A stretch of 64,000 nt of DNA, taken from NCBI GenBank assembly GCA_025531455.1, contig JAMYHL010000002.1, positions 1,426,001 to 1,490,000 on the forward strand, in the 5' to 3' direction. The first letter of the stretch is position 1. Each line of letters starts with the position of its first letter. Made by a program: the position numbers and the translations under genes. Source of the stretch: Apiotrichum sp. Y4204 (Eukaryota; Basidiomycota; Tremellomycetes; Trichosporonales; Trichosporonaceae). The notes beneath the pieces are model-generated. The model did no database searches and had not been told where the DNA came from. It saw only the letters and a list, made by a program, of their open reading frames with translations. Positions 51,051 through 63,400 of the stretch are shown in pieces.

Positions 51051-53476
51051 ATGTCTGTGCCACGGAGATCCTCGTCGCCGCTCTCGTCGGCGTCTCCGTC
51101 GCCCGTGCAGGAGCCTGTCAATGGTGAACTTCATCTCACGGGGTTGGACATCGGACCATCAGCCGCTGCCACTTTGGATGATCAAGACGTTCTCGGCGGC
51201 AGTAGCCCAACCACCTTGACGGAGCCTCTCACTGAAAGCGACCTCACGGAGGATGAAGTGGATGACGACGAACCCGACGACCGAAATTTAGCACAGGCAG
51301 AGGAAGTTGACGAGGAACCTGCCGACGATGCAGATGAGGCAAGCCATCCAGCCTTGGGCAAGCGGTATGATGTTTCTATGGCCGTATTGCTGACATTACC
51401 AGGAACGCGGGAAATGTTGCCGGAGCCTCGCCTTCCCCGTCACTCACACCACCACCTCCTTCCGACCCTCCGCGTTCAGATGCGTTACCCTCATCTCCTC
51501 TTCCCGGTGACAACGATGTGGAAGACGCACAGCTGGGACTAGTTGATGATTCCAATATCGACCCCGTTGAAGAAGATGATCATGCGCAAACGGCAGCTGC
51601 GCCACCTGAGCCCGCCGACGAGGAGGGTGATGGCGACGAAGGCGACGTCACAATGCGCGTTGATGAGACGGAAATCTCGGAACGGGAATTGGTCGACGTC
51701 GATGAGACCGCCAACGACATTGAACCCAAGGTGGAGCCGGAGACCACAGACGCGATGGATTCTGAGCGTGCCCCCAACGCGGAGCTGGTTGAAGGTGACG
51801 CCGACGTTGAAGGTGACGCGGAAATGGAGGTCATGGTGAACGGAGATGGCGAAGCGGCTCAAGAGCAAGGCGAGGGCGAGGATGAGGACGAGGAGACAGA
51901 AGTCGCCGAGGCGGATGGTATGTCATTAAGAGGATTGCGTGCTGACTGTCAAGACTCCCCAGCTGTTCAACCAACTCGATCCTCACAGCACGTCGCACCG
52001 CCAACACCCCAGGCAACTCGTGCCATGCTCGCTTTGGAAATCAAATTTGCAGCATTGCGAGACCGACTCTACGTTGAGCGGTTGGAGGAGGCTGCGAGGG
52101 AAGAAGAGATGATTTTGAATGGTATGATGTATGACAGGCCGCACAGCTGACCAGCAGGGACTCACCCGGCGCTTCTCGAGTTGAATCGGGTGTTGGAATC
52201 TCGCCGGGAACGACTACACGAGATCGCTTTGCGGAGATACAATGAATCCTTGAGGGACCTGGACATCTGGAGGAACGTGGAGAACAAGATCTCATGGAGC
52301 ACCTGGGCGGTGAGTCAATGTAATCAGCTTGCTGCTAACAACTCAGGACCAACGCGATCAGATTCACTGGGAGGAATTTAAACACACCTGGAGCAAGCGT
52401 CGACGCTTGGCCCGTGAAAAGAATGAGATCGAAACTCCGAAGGTTCACAAGTCTGTACCTCGTGTTGATCGTCCCCCGAAACCGTTTGACTGGTCGGCGG
52501 GCGCTGTGCCGGGCAAGCTTTCGACTGAGGATGCGCTGCATGACTTGCAGTTGATGGATGTGAGTTCAAGTCGCTGCAGCCATGGACGACCAGGAGCCGG
52601 CTGTGCTCGCCGTTGACATGCGTCTGTATCTTTGGCTCTTCTGCAAATGTAACGGTAGGCTCACACACAGGCACGACGTCAACAGCCCCATCAGCATTCG
52701 TCTCAGACCCAGCACATGTCTCGTCACGCGTCGCCAGCCGTCTATGGCAGCTATGCTGGACCGTCATCCTCTGCATTCCCTTACCAGCCTCAGCACCCTG
52801 CGAGTTACCTTCAAGCTGAGGCATCGGAGACGGACAAACGACAGCAATACCACCCAGGGCCTCGCCAAAACGCTCGTCCCCCGCAACCGCCATCTGGCCA
52901 TTCGGATACCCAAAGGCCACCAACGGCTTCATCGCAAGCAGCAGGGCCCTCAGGAACCTCACAACTGTCGCGCAAAGCGCCTGGCTCCGACAACTTTGGC
53001 GCGCAACGACCCCAGCACCAACCCAACAGTGACGGCAAAATGAGCAATGGTCACAGACGTCATGCCCCTGCCCAGAACGTTCTGGGATTGAATCCGACCG
53101 GGGCTTCCACCTCGGCAGGGGCAGAGTCTAAACCGGCCGCAGTCGCACTTTCAGCGTCCACGCCATCAACTGGAAATGCGTCGTCAAGATTCCCAGGACT
53201 GGCAGACTTCCTTTCAGGTTCAGCAACTCCGCCACAGCATTCGTTCCAACACCACCTTCAAAACAACCCCAGTGGTTCTGCTTCCAGCTCTGCCAAGGCG
53301 GTGTCCAAAGCAGGACACGCAACGGGCACTAGTTCTTCATTGGCTGGACCGCCCAGCTCCCACATGGGGTCGACCAACTTGAGTAAGTTTGACATATGCG
53401 ATTTATACTGATATTAGACCGTTCAGGCTTTTCGTCGGCGCCCCAACCGCAAACAGCGAGCGCACCTCGCAATTAG
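51051..53476 (+). CDS. Sds3/Dep1-like subunit of the Rpd3L histone deacetylase complex
   Basis: Model: exons 51051-51364, 51403-51917, 51954-52121, 52158-52309, 52347-52559, 52671-53382, 53418-53476; 710 aa. Residues about 60-285 are very acidic (Glu/Asp runs). The Sds3-like domain follows at about 300-430: MLALEIKFAALRDRLYVERL, NGTHPALLELNRVLESRR, LRRYNESLRDLDIW, and NKISWSTW. It should bridge or stabilise the Rpd3L deacetylase complex in the nucleus. The rest is a Gln/Pro/Ser-rich, probably disordered tail starting at the ARRQQPHQHSSQTQ segment of exon 6. The acceptor before exon 6 is inferred from frame and composition; an earlier end of the protein is possible. Both Sds3 and Dep1 share this domain, so the orthologue is not resolved. 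Confidence 0.82.
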
Positions 53477-54084
53477 CAGTCATCAACCTCGCCGCCCATC
53501 AGATTTGTGCTGAAGAATGTCATTCATCATTCCTCCGTGTACCTGTGACCAAGAGTGGTCATTAACTTGTCTCCGCGCTTGCCGCCTTCTATAATTGTCA
53601 TATGATAAAGAGACATTGCAAGTGTCACCTCCCCCTATGCTGCAGTGAACTTCTTACTGCGTTACCGTGCTACCTGTGTGCCATGCTCAGCTCTGCTCGC
53701 AACCCTGTCACATGTGGGCGTGGCTGTAGTGAACAAGAAAGTGCAAACGTCCCACAGTCGATCATCACCATTGTCCTTGCTCTGCAGTGACGTCAGCTTG
53801 GATGACGCTGCATGGCAATTTGACGGATTGACATTGGGCGCCTAGCCGCGCCTCCACCCACCGACCTACACAGGACGGACGGGCCTACCCGAGCAACCAC
53901 AATGACCGTGCAGCAGGTAGCCGCGTCCAACCCTCGACGATCCCGATCTTGCACCATCTTGCCAATTCATCAACAACACGTCAAAGCCGTGACTTATATA
54001 CATACTGGCCGGACCATCCACCCCCATCGTCCATCGCTCATCACCACCCCATCCACCACGTCCCACGAGATCGACGCAGACACC
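53477..54084. other. intergenic region
   Basis: This holds the 3' end of the Sds3-like gene and the promoter of the TMEM205-like gene. No other gene seen. Confidence 0.55.
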
Positions 54085-54800
54085 ATGACCAGTGTGGTCC
54101 AGCAGGCCCTTGCGCCTTTCACCCTCAAGGGCTTCTACCTCCTCACATGGGGAACAGCCCTCGGCACCAACATCTTCCACACCATCGTGAGTGCGGTACA
54201 GATGTAGCACGTCTGGAGAGCAGCTGGGGTTGGCAACGTCACTTCGCCGCGGATCGCAACTATCTCGACGATCCACCAGCAGGCTATTCATTGCGGTCGG
54301 CTGCGTGATACTTCCTTGGTGTTGGTTACTGACCCCCCAGTCGTCGGTGAAGCAGTACAGCACGCTCGACCGCGCAAACTTTGCCAAGCTCCAGGCCCAG
54401 CTTCAGCCGCTGTACTTCGGGACTTCGTCGATCCTCACATCGTCGCTGCTCGCGACCCACCTCTACTTCCACCCTGTTCTCCTCTCGTCGCCCTTCCGGT
54501 CGCCCCACTGGTACCAGCTCGAGGAGGGCGTGCAGGGCCTCCTGATCCTGGCTACATGCATTCCCCAGCTCGTCAACTGGCTCTGGGTCGGTCCCCAGGC
54601 TGCCAAGGCCGCTATTGAGCGCGCAGATGTTGAGAAGGCTGGCAAGGCTGTAAGTCGCGCTTGACTGCAGATGAACTGATAAACAGGACGCTCTGGAGAA
54701 GGCGAACACCAAGTTCACTTCGCTCCACGGTATCGCCACGGCCCTTAACAACACCTCTCTGCTCGCTCTTATTGGCCTCGGCCTCGCCGTGAGCATGTAG
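54085..54800 (+). CDS. TMEM205-like four-helix membrane protein
   Basis: Model: exons 54085-54186, 54341-54649, 54687-54800; 174 aa. Hydrophobic helices are visible at FYLLTWGTALGTNIFHTI, FGTSSILTSSLLATHLYF, GLLILATCIPQLVNWLW and NTSLLALIGLGLAV. The FAKLQAQLQPLYFGTS segment between helices 1 and 2 matches the DUF4149/TMEM205 pattern. Human TMEM205 has been linked to drug efflux, but the fungal role is unknown; ER or secretory membranes are likely. The 154-nt intron 1 is longer than usual here and contains no alternative exon I could support. Its stop is only 94 bp from the stop of the convergent MARVEL-like gene. Confidence 0.83.
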
Positions 54801-54894
54801 CGAGTGCAGTCGTCGGGTCTAATATGAAACATGACTGAACGGATGTATACAGTACATGACTACGGTCCTTCTGATTGGCTTCGTTCTTGCTCAT

Positions 54895-56176
54895 TTAATG
54901 GTAGCCAGAGTAGCTTGGTGGCTGGCCATACGGGGCCGGGGTCGGCGGGTTGTAGGACTGGCCGTCGTTGAGTACGGACTGACGGATCTGGGCATCTGAA
55001 CCATGAGCGCGTGCCTCCTCACGCCTGAGAAGGGGCTAAACTCACAAGGGTCGCTGTAGGCCATCTGCATTGTTCGGCTGGGCTGTTCGCGGCGGTCAGA
55101 CCCGGGCATATCACCGTCAAAGGCGCCGTAAACGTCCACGCTCGGACGTGCCATAGCGCTGTTCGAGTTCTGGACAGGCGCGTAGTTGTGAGGGCGAGGG
55201 CGGGGAGGATCTTGCAGTGGAGTCTGGTCCCGCGGAGCTTCGTGCTTGTCGCCAAACACGTCCTCATCAACCTCCTGACCCCAAGCGGCGTCATCGGAAG
55301 GAGGAATGAAGCTTGGCTCGCGACGGCGGGCTGTCTGGCGTTCCTTGCGGAAAGCCATGCCCGCAAACACGGCAAGTCCAAGCCAACACATAAGCCCGAG
55401 CCACTCGAAAATGGCAGACGCCTGCCTTGTGCGACAGAAGCCTGGCAAGACCTTCTTGTAGTCGTCACCTCCCTCCTCAGCATGGGGGTCGTTGTCGGGA
55501 TTCTTGCAACCCTAAACGTCAGTGTGAACGAAGGCATAAAAAGTGCCTACCTTCGCCCCAAAGCCGGCCGCGGTGGCGATCACTGCCGCAGTGAACATGA
55601 GCATGGTGCCGAAGATGTTAAGGATGAGGGCCGAACGAGGCTGGGAGAGGAACTGAGCGGGGCGGCGTGCCTTGTCGTAGCTGGACCGTGTCAACAAACA
55701 GAACCACCGTGAAGACGCTACGCACCGATCATACATGATGGGGATCACCATCAACGTGCAGGACAGTGCAAATGATAGAAGCAGCAGGAATAGAACAAAA
55801 CCAGTGCCACCAGCTACGACCGTCAGTCGCATCCCAAGTAGTGCCCAACGGTCGTCGTTACTCACAAACACCGACCCATTTCGCCTGGAACCCGGCCACG
55901 CCGCCAGTGATACAGATGGCGAGGAAAGTAAAGAAGATACAGGCCGCATGAATGATGATGTGGATGCGATCAATTGACGATTCTGAACGGGAACGCGCTC
56001 CTGCTTGCCGCTCCACCTCCGCAGCATTGCTAAGTCGCTGGAGACTATTGCCACCGCTTTTCTTCGAGAACACTCCCGTGATCTTGGACGATCCAGTCGA
56101 CAATGCAGACTTTACCTTGTTCACTGTGGTGTGAGTTTGACGAGGCAATCGCTTGACTTAGGAGCATATGCTTACT
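54895..56176 (-). CDS. four-TM MARVEL-like membrane protein; start codon split by an intron
   Basis: Model (minus): 54895-54995, 55046-55511, 55551-55680, 55726-55813, 55866-56123, 56176; 347 aa. Four hydrophobic helices are seen: IHIIIHAACIFFTFLAICIT, GFVLFLLLLSFALSCTLMVI, ALILNIFGTMLMFTAAVIAT and FEWLGLMCWLGLAVFAGMAF, the spacing of fungal MARVEL-type plasma-membrane proteins. A Ser-rich N terminus and a Pro/Gln-rich cytoplasmic tail flank them. No ATG precedes the first helix in frame; splicing a 52-nt intron (56124-56175) joins A to TG and creates the codon, giving MNKVKSALSTGSSKITG. That start is an inference. The function is unknown; related fungal proteins organise membrane domains. 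Confidence 0.76.
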
Positions 56177-57437
56177 TATGATGAACGTGGGTCTGTCTGT
56201 TCGTGGGCAGTGGTAGTTATCAGTACGAGACCTTCCGAACGGTACGATGGTCGTAAAAGGCAGACAGGACAGAGAGCTATCGAGCTTTGCCTTGCGTGAT
56301 GTTAAGGTCGTGCCGTGCGCAGGGTTATGATCTGGATGTGATGATTGTGGAATGAACAGCGATGAAACGCCGAGAAATGGTAATGGTAAAGGATGGAGAT
56401 GAGAGAGTGCTGTGTTGCAGCAGTCTGGCTATGAACATGAGGGGGGACGGCTGCTGTTTTGTTTTTCGGTGGCTGATGGTTTTGTTGTTGACATGTTTTT
56501 TTGGTGAGTGAGTGTGATTTTTGGGTGATGGCTGGCCAAAGAGGGCCTTTGCACAGCAAGCGGCGCGTTCAGGGTTTCAGGGGGGGGAGAAAACGCGTCA
56601 CTACTGCCAGAGGCTTTACGAGGGCTTTTTCGCTCTGCGGGCGCTGCGCCAATGGTACTGCGGGGGGGCCGACTGGCTTGGCACTGCACAGGATTCATTA
56701 CATACAAATTGTAATGAGATCATCGGCAGGTCGGACTGGTACGATTATCAATGTGTCTTTACATGAGGAGATTAGGGACATTGATAACCCTGTGCAGAGT
56801 ATCATTCGTGCCCAGCAACTTTTCTTACAGAACGGTGTGAATGTCCTACCGCCCTCAACTGCGTAGAGCTTTTCTCACATAGCCTGTGACCGTTGCACAG
56901 TTCTCGCTGCTTTCCAATGGCCGGTGGCTATGATTGCAGTCAAGGCAAATTCTACTGTATCGTTGCTGTGCAGGCAGTATGTGCATCGGCGGGTTGCGCA
57001 GCGCAGCCGCCTACTGTATTGATCGATCGAACGCACTCACGTCTTGGCACATCGTTTCATGCTGTACAGCTGCATACTCGCTTCGATCTCGCCCACCGAT
57101 CCGCAGTACCCCAAAGAGCAGCAGTAATGAATGCCGCAGCACAAGCAACTCCGTCACAGCGGTTGCCGAGCACTCACCTTGACTGCGCACACATCGTTGT
57201 GGCGGAGACGTCTCGTTGAAGTCCGGAACACCTGATTCCGGGCTCGTTCAACACAGCTTGGGTTACTCCGCACTAGTAGGGGATACAGCAATGATGACGC
57301 TCTACTAATGTCCCTCTAACCTACGCCTCCTAAGCTTTGTTTGGCTTTGGAGAACCGACGGCCGACGGCCGTCATAAAATTCCAATTGTTGTAGGGTTGC
57401 AGTTATGGGCGTAATTCGTTCTAAAATCTACAAGAAT
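56177..57437. other. intergenic region
   Basis: Leader and promoter of the MARVEL-like gene, then 3' flank of the MFS gene. No gene recognised. Confidence 0.5.
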
Positions 57438-59226
57438 CTACTTTGGGAGATGCTGGATGAGTGCAGACGTGACAGGCGATCGTGCGCGGAGCCGGGCACC
57501 ATAGCGGATGAGAAGGAATGGAACCACGGCGAGAGCAAACCCGACTCCGGCGACGAGCGTCGAAGCTTCAGAATATCCCATTCCGAGGTACTGTGGGGTC
57601 AGACTGGCAATGACAAGCAGCACACACCATCTGTTGTGCGAACAGAGGGAAGATGCCTGCCACGACGTTGCGCGTCAAGCCTTGAGCTGCCTGTGCGGAA
57701 GAAGAATACGTCTCGTACGCATCGGCGAGGTAGTTGCTGGAGTGTCAGTTTAGTCGGCTACATCTCTTGACCACTTACAAGACGCCAAGATACATGCAAA
57801 ACACTCCCCAATACGAGATGCACAGCATGATGGCTGGGACCACCCAATGGACAGCCGGTTTCCCAGTCCATGCGAAGATCAGTGTTCCGACAGGAAATAG
57901 TAGCCCCCCGATCGCGGCCCAATACAACCGGGCCTCTGGTGGTGGTGGACTCGACTCAGATCCAGCTCGACGATACAGGCGCTCCTGGTGATAGTTTGAC
58001 AGGAACCCAAGAAGCCCTCCGATACCTATACAAGCCTGGATTGAACCGGTCTGGCCATCGCTGAAACCATACTGGCGGAACACCAACATGGTAGCGGTAC
58101 CTCCTAGATAGATTACGGCCCATGCAAATCCAATCCAGACAGAAAGCGCGGTAACAATAGGCTCTGTGCAGAGATACTCTCCCATGTTAGCACGATTCCC
58201 GGCGTATAACGTACGCAATGGGCGAATAGCAGTTGCGCGCAGCAAGCTCAGCTTGTCTTTATGCTGCATATCTGCCCTGCACAGATGCAGCACTCCGGTG
58301 CATTTGGTGAGTCGTTTCGCACGCCGCGACAGAATCTTATCAGCCCGCGTTTCGCGCAAAATCGCCGCGTTCATGAGAAAGCTGGTCCCCGCCGCTATGC
58401 CTTGTACCTGTAATCAGCGGCAACCCACATCTTCAACCTACACCATAGCACCATCTGAACCCCAACTTCTGTCCGACCCAACCCATGGTAAGTCCGCCCA
58501 AGGCCTAATGGTTAACAGACACGGCAGCAATCCGAACACACCTGTCCAACGAAGTTGATGAGGGAAAACAAGTTCATCGCGGGACCTCGCTCGCTAGCCC
58601 TAAAAAGGTCCGCAATTGTGCCCCCCACCATCGTGATTCCGACGGACGAGACCATGCCCTGCAAAAATCGTACGGCCAGGTATACGGATATGTTTTTCGA
58701 GAGAGCTTGAGGAATGAACAAAAGCGCGGTGCTTGGGAGTAAGCAACCCAACTGCCTAGAAGAGCTAAAAGAGCTTACATGAATGAAGTGACTTGGTAGA
58801 TCTCATTTCTCCCGAGATTCTCGCTCAACGGGGCGAGAACTAACGGTGTAGCTGAGACCGAAAGATTGTATAGGGTTAGACCGAGTATAAACTTCAGCCT
58901 CGACGTGCCAAAGTATGATGGGCCCCATGTCGACATGATGGCCATTGACGTCGCGTTCAAGGCCGTCAAGGCGGTGATGGAGCACGCGCAGAGCACCATC
59001 ACATACTTGCGGGTTGTCGTCCAGTTGAAGGGGTTCTGAGAGTTAATCAAGATGTATCGCGCTTCGTGAACGAACTCACATCTGGGTCGTTGGGGCCATC
59101 CCAATCTACGATGATAATATCGTCGTCGTTGACGCTCCCCCTCTCATCGGTGGCCGCTTTCTCTTCGACGACATATTTGTCGTTCCCATCCCCCAAATCA
59201 CCGATGTGACTGTGATGTGAACGCAT
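57438..59226 (-). CDS. MFS transporter, DHA1 drug:proton antiporter-like
   Basis: Model (minus): 57438-57590, 57628-57736, 57779-58178, 58215-58407, 58442-58504, 58542-58755, 58779-59035, 59080-59226; 511 aa. A hydrophilic N terminus leads to the DHA1 signature DWDGPNDPDNPFNW. Membrane segments follow (YVMVLCACSITALTALNATS; LAPLSENLGRNEIYQ as the motif-A region; VRFLQGMVSSVGITMVGGTI; YGVQGIAAGTSFLMNAAILR followed by ETRADKIL). After the central loop come LCTEPIVTALSVWIGFAWAV and LVAGVGFALAVVPFLLIRYG. DHA1 members export drugs, polyamines or secondary metabolites across the plasma membrane; the substrate here is unknown. No biosynthetic genes lie beside it. Seven introns of 23-46 nt are proposed, some near the lower size limit, so single splice sites may be off. 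Confidence 0.88.
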
Positions 59227-59693
59227 GAGAATGACCCGGAAGGCCCAGTGTCGGCCTGGCTTGCTTTTCCAACCGCCAGTTCCTCAGCTTCAACGAAATC
59301 GACACTACAAGTCACACGAACACCACAATTTGTGTAAACGAAGTCCACACATCAAGTCAGAGAGAAGCAATGTGTCAGTAATCTTCATTGGAAGACTTTA
59401 TATTCTCCTACTCGGGTGGAGAAAGCCGGGGAACCATGGGGTTTGGGGTTGCGTCTTGTGAGGGCGGACGAGAAAGACGGACAAGCTCAACGGTTGCGGA
59501 GCTCCATAACCATGTCCTGAGTTGCCACCCAGTTGTCCGACATAGGTTCTGTAGGTCGTCCTCGACCTAACGTCATACCAGTATAACAACATGCATCCAC
59601 GTGGATTGATTCGACGCAGATATGTACGCATACCTGACCATCCATCTACTCGTACAGAGCTATCCATCAAAGATGGAACCACAGATACCTGCA
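59227..59693. other. intergenic region
   Basis: Promoter of the MFS gene and 3' flank of the DinB-like gene. No other gene seen. Confidence 0.55.
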
Positions 59694-60491
59694 CTACAAC
59701 TTCGCCTTGAACAACGACGGTGGAGAGACAGTAGGTGCGACCCAGGCTTTCCCACGATAATGAATGGTAGCCGGCGCCGTACCAAACTCTATGGGAAGAT
59801 GAAGGCCCTGCTGATCAGAAGAGATCTCCGTTTAGTTCTCACCAACTCATGCACGGCAATGACCCGGATCATTGTAAAGTGATGGATCGCATGAAGGGAA
59901 CAGAACCACAGCTGAGGGTCAGCACACTCATGCACCTGACACCGTCACCTACCTCGCGCCCAAACGTGCTTTGCATCTCTTGTCTTGTGGGAGTTATTGC
60001 CTTGACTTCTACTGGAAGCTGCAGGAAGATATCGAGGTCGTTAGCCTCCCCGAAAGCGACGAGACCGTCACGGACTTTCAACATCGCTGTCTGGCAAGAC
60101 TTCAGTGAACGGGCTACTTGATCCCTTGAGCTTGGGAGGACTGCGTTGTAGTCGATCTGGGGGCAACCGGTATCAGGGTCTGAGGCAAAGGCCGTGAGAA
60201 ACGCATCGTAAGTTTCCGCGACGTGTCGAAAGTGTTTTCCCAAAGTTCCACCAGGAATCAATGCACTGTGGTGCATGAGTTGTTCGTCCATGGTAAGATG
60301 CGCGTGGAGAACATCGAGCCCGGAGTCTAGAAGAGCGATGGCCAAGTCGAGCAGGGGTCTTGATGGCTCGCTGACGTCCGTTGGCTCGACGCGGGTTTCC
60401 GCCCTTGGCCGCTTGTGTGCCTTTAGAACAACGCTGTTAGGCTTGGACTGGTGCAGGTCAGTTACAAGAGCCAGGAGCGAAAACTTACCAT
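59694..60491 (-). CDS. DinB-like four-helix-bundle protein; start codon alone in first coding exon
   Basis: Model (minus): 59694-59807, 59843-59911, 59953-60447, 60489-60491; 226 aa. The helical domain resembles DinB/YfiT-like proteins, small metal-binding bundles found in bacteria and many basidiomycetes. Motifs are LLDLAIALLDSGLDVL, the metal-site helix GGTLGKHFRHVAETYDAFL, and LWFCSLHAIHHFTMIRVIAV with clustered histidines, followed by GLHLPIEFGTAPAT. The ATG at 60489-60491 directly precedes a donor; the next exon begins SKPNSVVLKAHKRPR. Without this splice an upstream ATG could read through the retained intron, but that extra N terminus has no coding character. The function is unknown; thiol- or metal-dependent transfer activity is known in bacterial relatives. 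Confidence 0.8.
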
Positions 60492-63400
60492 CTCTGTGAT
60501 TCCGCAACAGGCAGATGGAAGAGGAAAGCTCTTTGGGAATGGAGCAAGGGGGTGATGGACTGTAGAACATATGGGAGGAAACAGAAGCACCTCGAGACAC
60601 GCGTCCGTGGTACGCAGGTTGCGGGTTGTGGCAAACAACGTGTGGCCGTTTAAACAAAGCAATCACGCATGACGTACATATGTGACACTGGGAGGCCATC
60701 GTTCCAAGCCACTTCCCACCGGACAGAGCAGCACCGCCACGCAGGCAACATTGGATATGCGGATATGGCCGACATGGGATTGTATGGGATATGGGATCAT
60801 GGGATCATGGATATCATGGGCTGGCCCCCCCACACGTGTTTCTTGTGAGATGGCCTCATGGCCTCATGGCCTTGCCATGGGCCATGCAGCTTGCATGGCC
60901 TGCGCGCCTGCATGGCCGTGCCATATTCCTCCACACGTCCACACGGTGCACCACAACCACACAACAGCTCGGGAGGTGCGTCCTGGAACCAAACACAACG
61001 CAAGACTACCGCATGGTACTGTAGCGGTGGTTAATTAACGCTCCAGCAAGCGGTTCGGAAAATGGAATGGAATGTAACGACTCTCTAGGTGCAAGCTTGG
61101 CTCGTTTCTCACCTGCGACTGATGTCCCCCTCAGAATGATGAATAAGATGGGCATTCATGTCGACCACGCCATACCCACAGTTGGCATGTTGGAAAGTCC
61201 GTCGGTCGATAAGAATAGATACACATCCAGTTCTTTCACTGGCGGCCCAGTTGGCACAGTGCCCCTATGCGACATGCGCTGTTCTCCACCCCGAAGGTAT
61301 TCGGGGCCACCCCCAAACAACAGCAAAACATCCGTGGGGTGCTTTTCCTGCCAGGAAGCAGTGTAAACGCGTAAAGTTCGTCCCACACCAGACCTGTTGC
61401 GCGCCAACAGATGTTGCTCAACCCGCAGTGGAACGCGACATATCTGTGTCTGCAGACTCAAATCAATGGATACACAAAAGCTATGGGTGTGAAGGGGGCT
61501 CCGCAGCTCTGTTAGCCCAGGGCACCATACAGAGAACACTTGGAATCCAGATTATGGGGTTGGTTGTTGAGGCAGCCAAAGGCTGAGCTTTCCAGCTCCG
61601 TGCCCACGGACTTGGCAAGGGGGTGTTGACAACACCTCGCGTAGCATTCGTATCGAGTACGAATAATCTTGCGCGCTAAGAGTACTTGTCAGGTCCCACC
61701 CCTCTCGGCTCCCTTGGCCGCGCTTTGACCGCCGAAGGTTACCGCCGAAGCCGAGCCCGTCTGCAGGCTGTTTGTCACCGTGATGACCATAGGCGATACC
61801 CGGCTCAGACGGTCCAGGCTCCACATTATCACTGCCCGTGGAGCGTAGTATTCTTGGCGAGGCATAAAGCCGACAACTGTGGAGTGAGGTGTGGGGCCGT
61901 TTGAAAATTGGGAGCAATCATCTGCGTGACCTGCGGAACCGAGAGACGCTGTACAGTACACATTTACATCCAGATTTCCAGACACACAGGAAAGTTGAGT
62001 CTCTCAGGAAAACCCCGGAGTCCGGAGAGAAGTTGGCATTGGCATGCTGCATGCTGACATGTTTTTCCTGAGCTACGCAGTACTCGGTGCCGCTGACCAT
62101 CTGTCCATACACGCCATACAGCGCGCGCCCAGGGGAGGGGGGTCCACTCGGGGTCCGAGCCTCCTGATCCCATGGCGTCCAGGGTAACCAGAGCTGCAGA
62201 GCGCAACACCCTATCAGCGGATCAGTTGCCCGATCTGCGGATCAGTAGGGGCCAAAAGAAACCTACAAACCTCAGAAAGAGCCCCCGAGGGCGTAGTGTT
62301 CACGGTCATGTTTATTACATGGTGGCTGCTGATGAAGATAATAGCCGAGATTGATGCGTATCCAAAGTATGGGCCTTCCGCAGTGTCCGCTGCCTTCGTT
62401 GCCCAGACCCATTGCTTCAGCCTGGCAGCCACAGGATAATACATCAGTACCGCTTCTTCATCAATCTTCAAAGATTCCACCTCATATCAGGTTGCCTGGT
62501 GCAACATACTGACGAACCTTTGCGGATAAGGGAGGGGCGGCGACCACAAGGCCGACCACCCGACCGAACGGATCCTTGCCGATGCCGCTGTGGCGCTCGC
62601 ATGCACGTCCTTGGCGGCTGCTTCCTCCCCCTGAAACGACGTGAAAGCTGTCAGTTTCCTTGATAGTTCGCCCCAGAGACCCAGTCGGAGTAATTGAAAC
62701 CACGTATCTCCGGCCCCTATTGTTGTCTCCACACTAATTCCAGTCATTCCACAACATCTCAACAACCCGCTACGCCATCGCGCCATCATGAACATACCGC
62801 GCGCCTCGCGCCTCGGTCTGAAAACCTTGTCCTGCATCAGTGCGAGGGGTGTAACCCACCCCCGCCCCCCGCCTCCCGGGGTACCCGCTGTCGCAACTAG
62901 GCGGAGCATTCTGCCACTGACGTTGGCGGGGCACATGACCGCCCGGGATTCTCTAAACAGCTCTCCCGTTTAGCAGTCCAATGGATTCATGATGCAAGAT
63001 GAGCCCAGCGGTACTACGAGGCTTAGATCGCTTCTTCACAAGCGCTATTTGCTAGCTAGTGCGTGTTGGTGTATCGCGGCGTTTACAGTGTCCAGCTGCA
63101 ATGTTCACGACTGCTTCTATACCCATCCGCAACAAGCTGCATCATGCGGAAGGATCCCGGAGTGGTGGTGTACGTACCATGAACAAATTCTTGACGTTCC
63201 TGTGTCGCCAGGAAGCCTGTTTTCGAATTCTTGGCAACAACGGCAAGGGCAGGAGCCAACCCAACAGAGATCTCACATCGCTAATCTTTTGTGCAAGTTC
63301 TCGGCTGGTGCCAAGTGCGTCAGTTCAACCTCTCGGTTTGTCCCTGAGATTCCGACTGGAGCCTCGGGGGCTCGGGTTGCAGGTCGAACATTTCGGCTCC

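Noticed and set aside
62487..62936. Possible sugar-kinase (PfkB) remnant, from a GAGDT string on the minus strand
   Set aside because: The surrounding residues do not fit the PfkB signature, and neighbouring frames do not join into a kinase.
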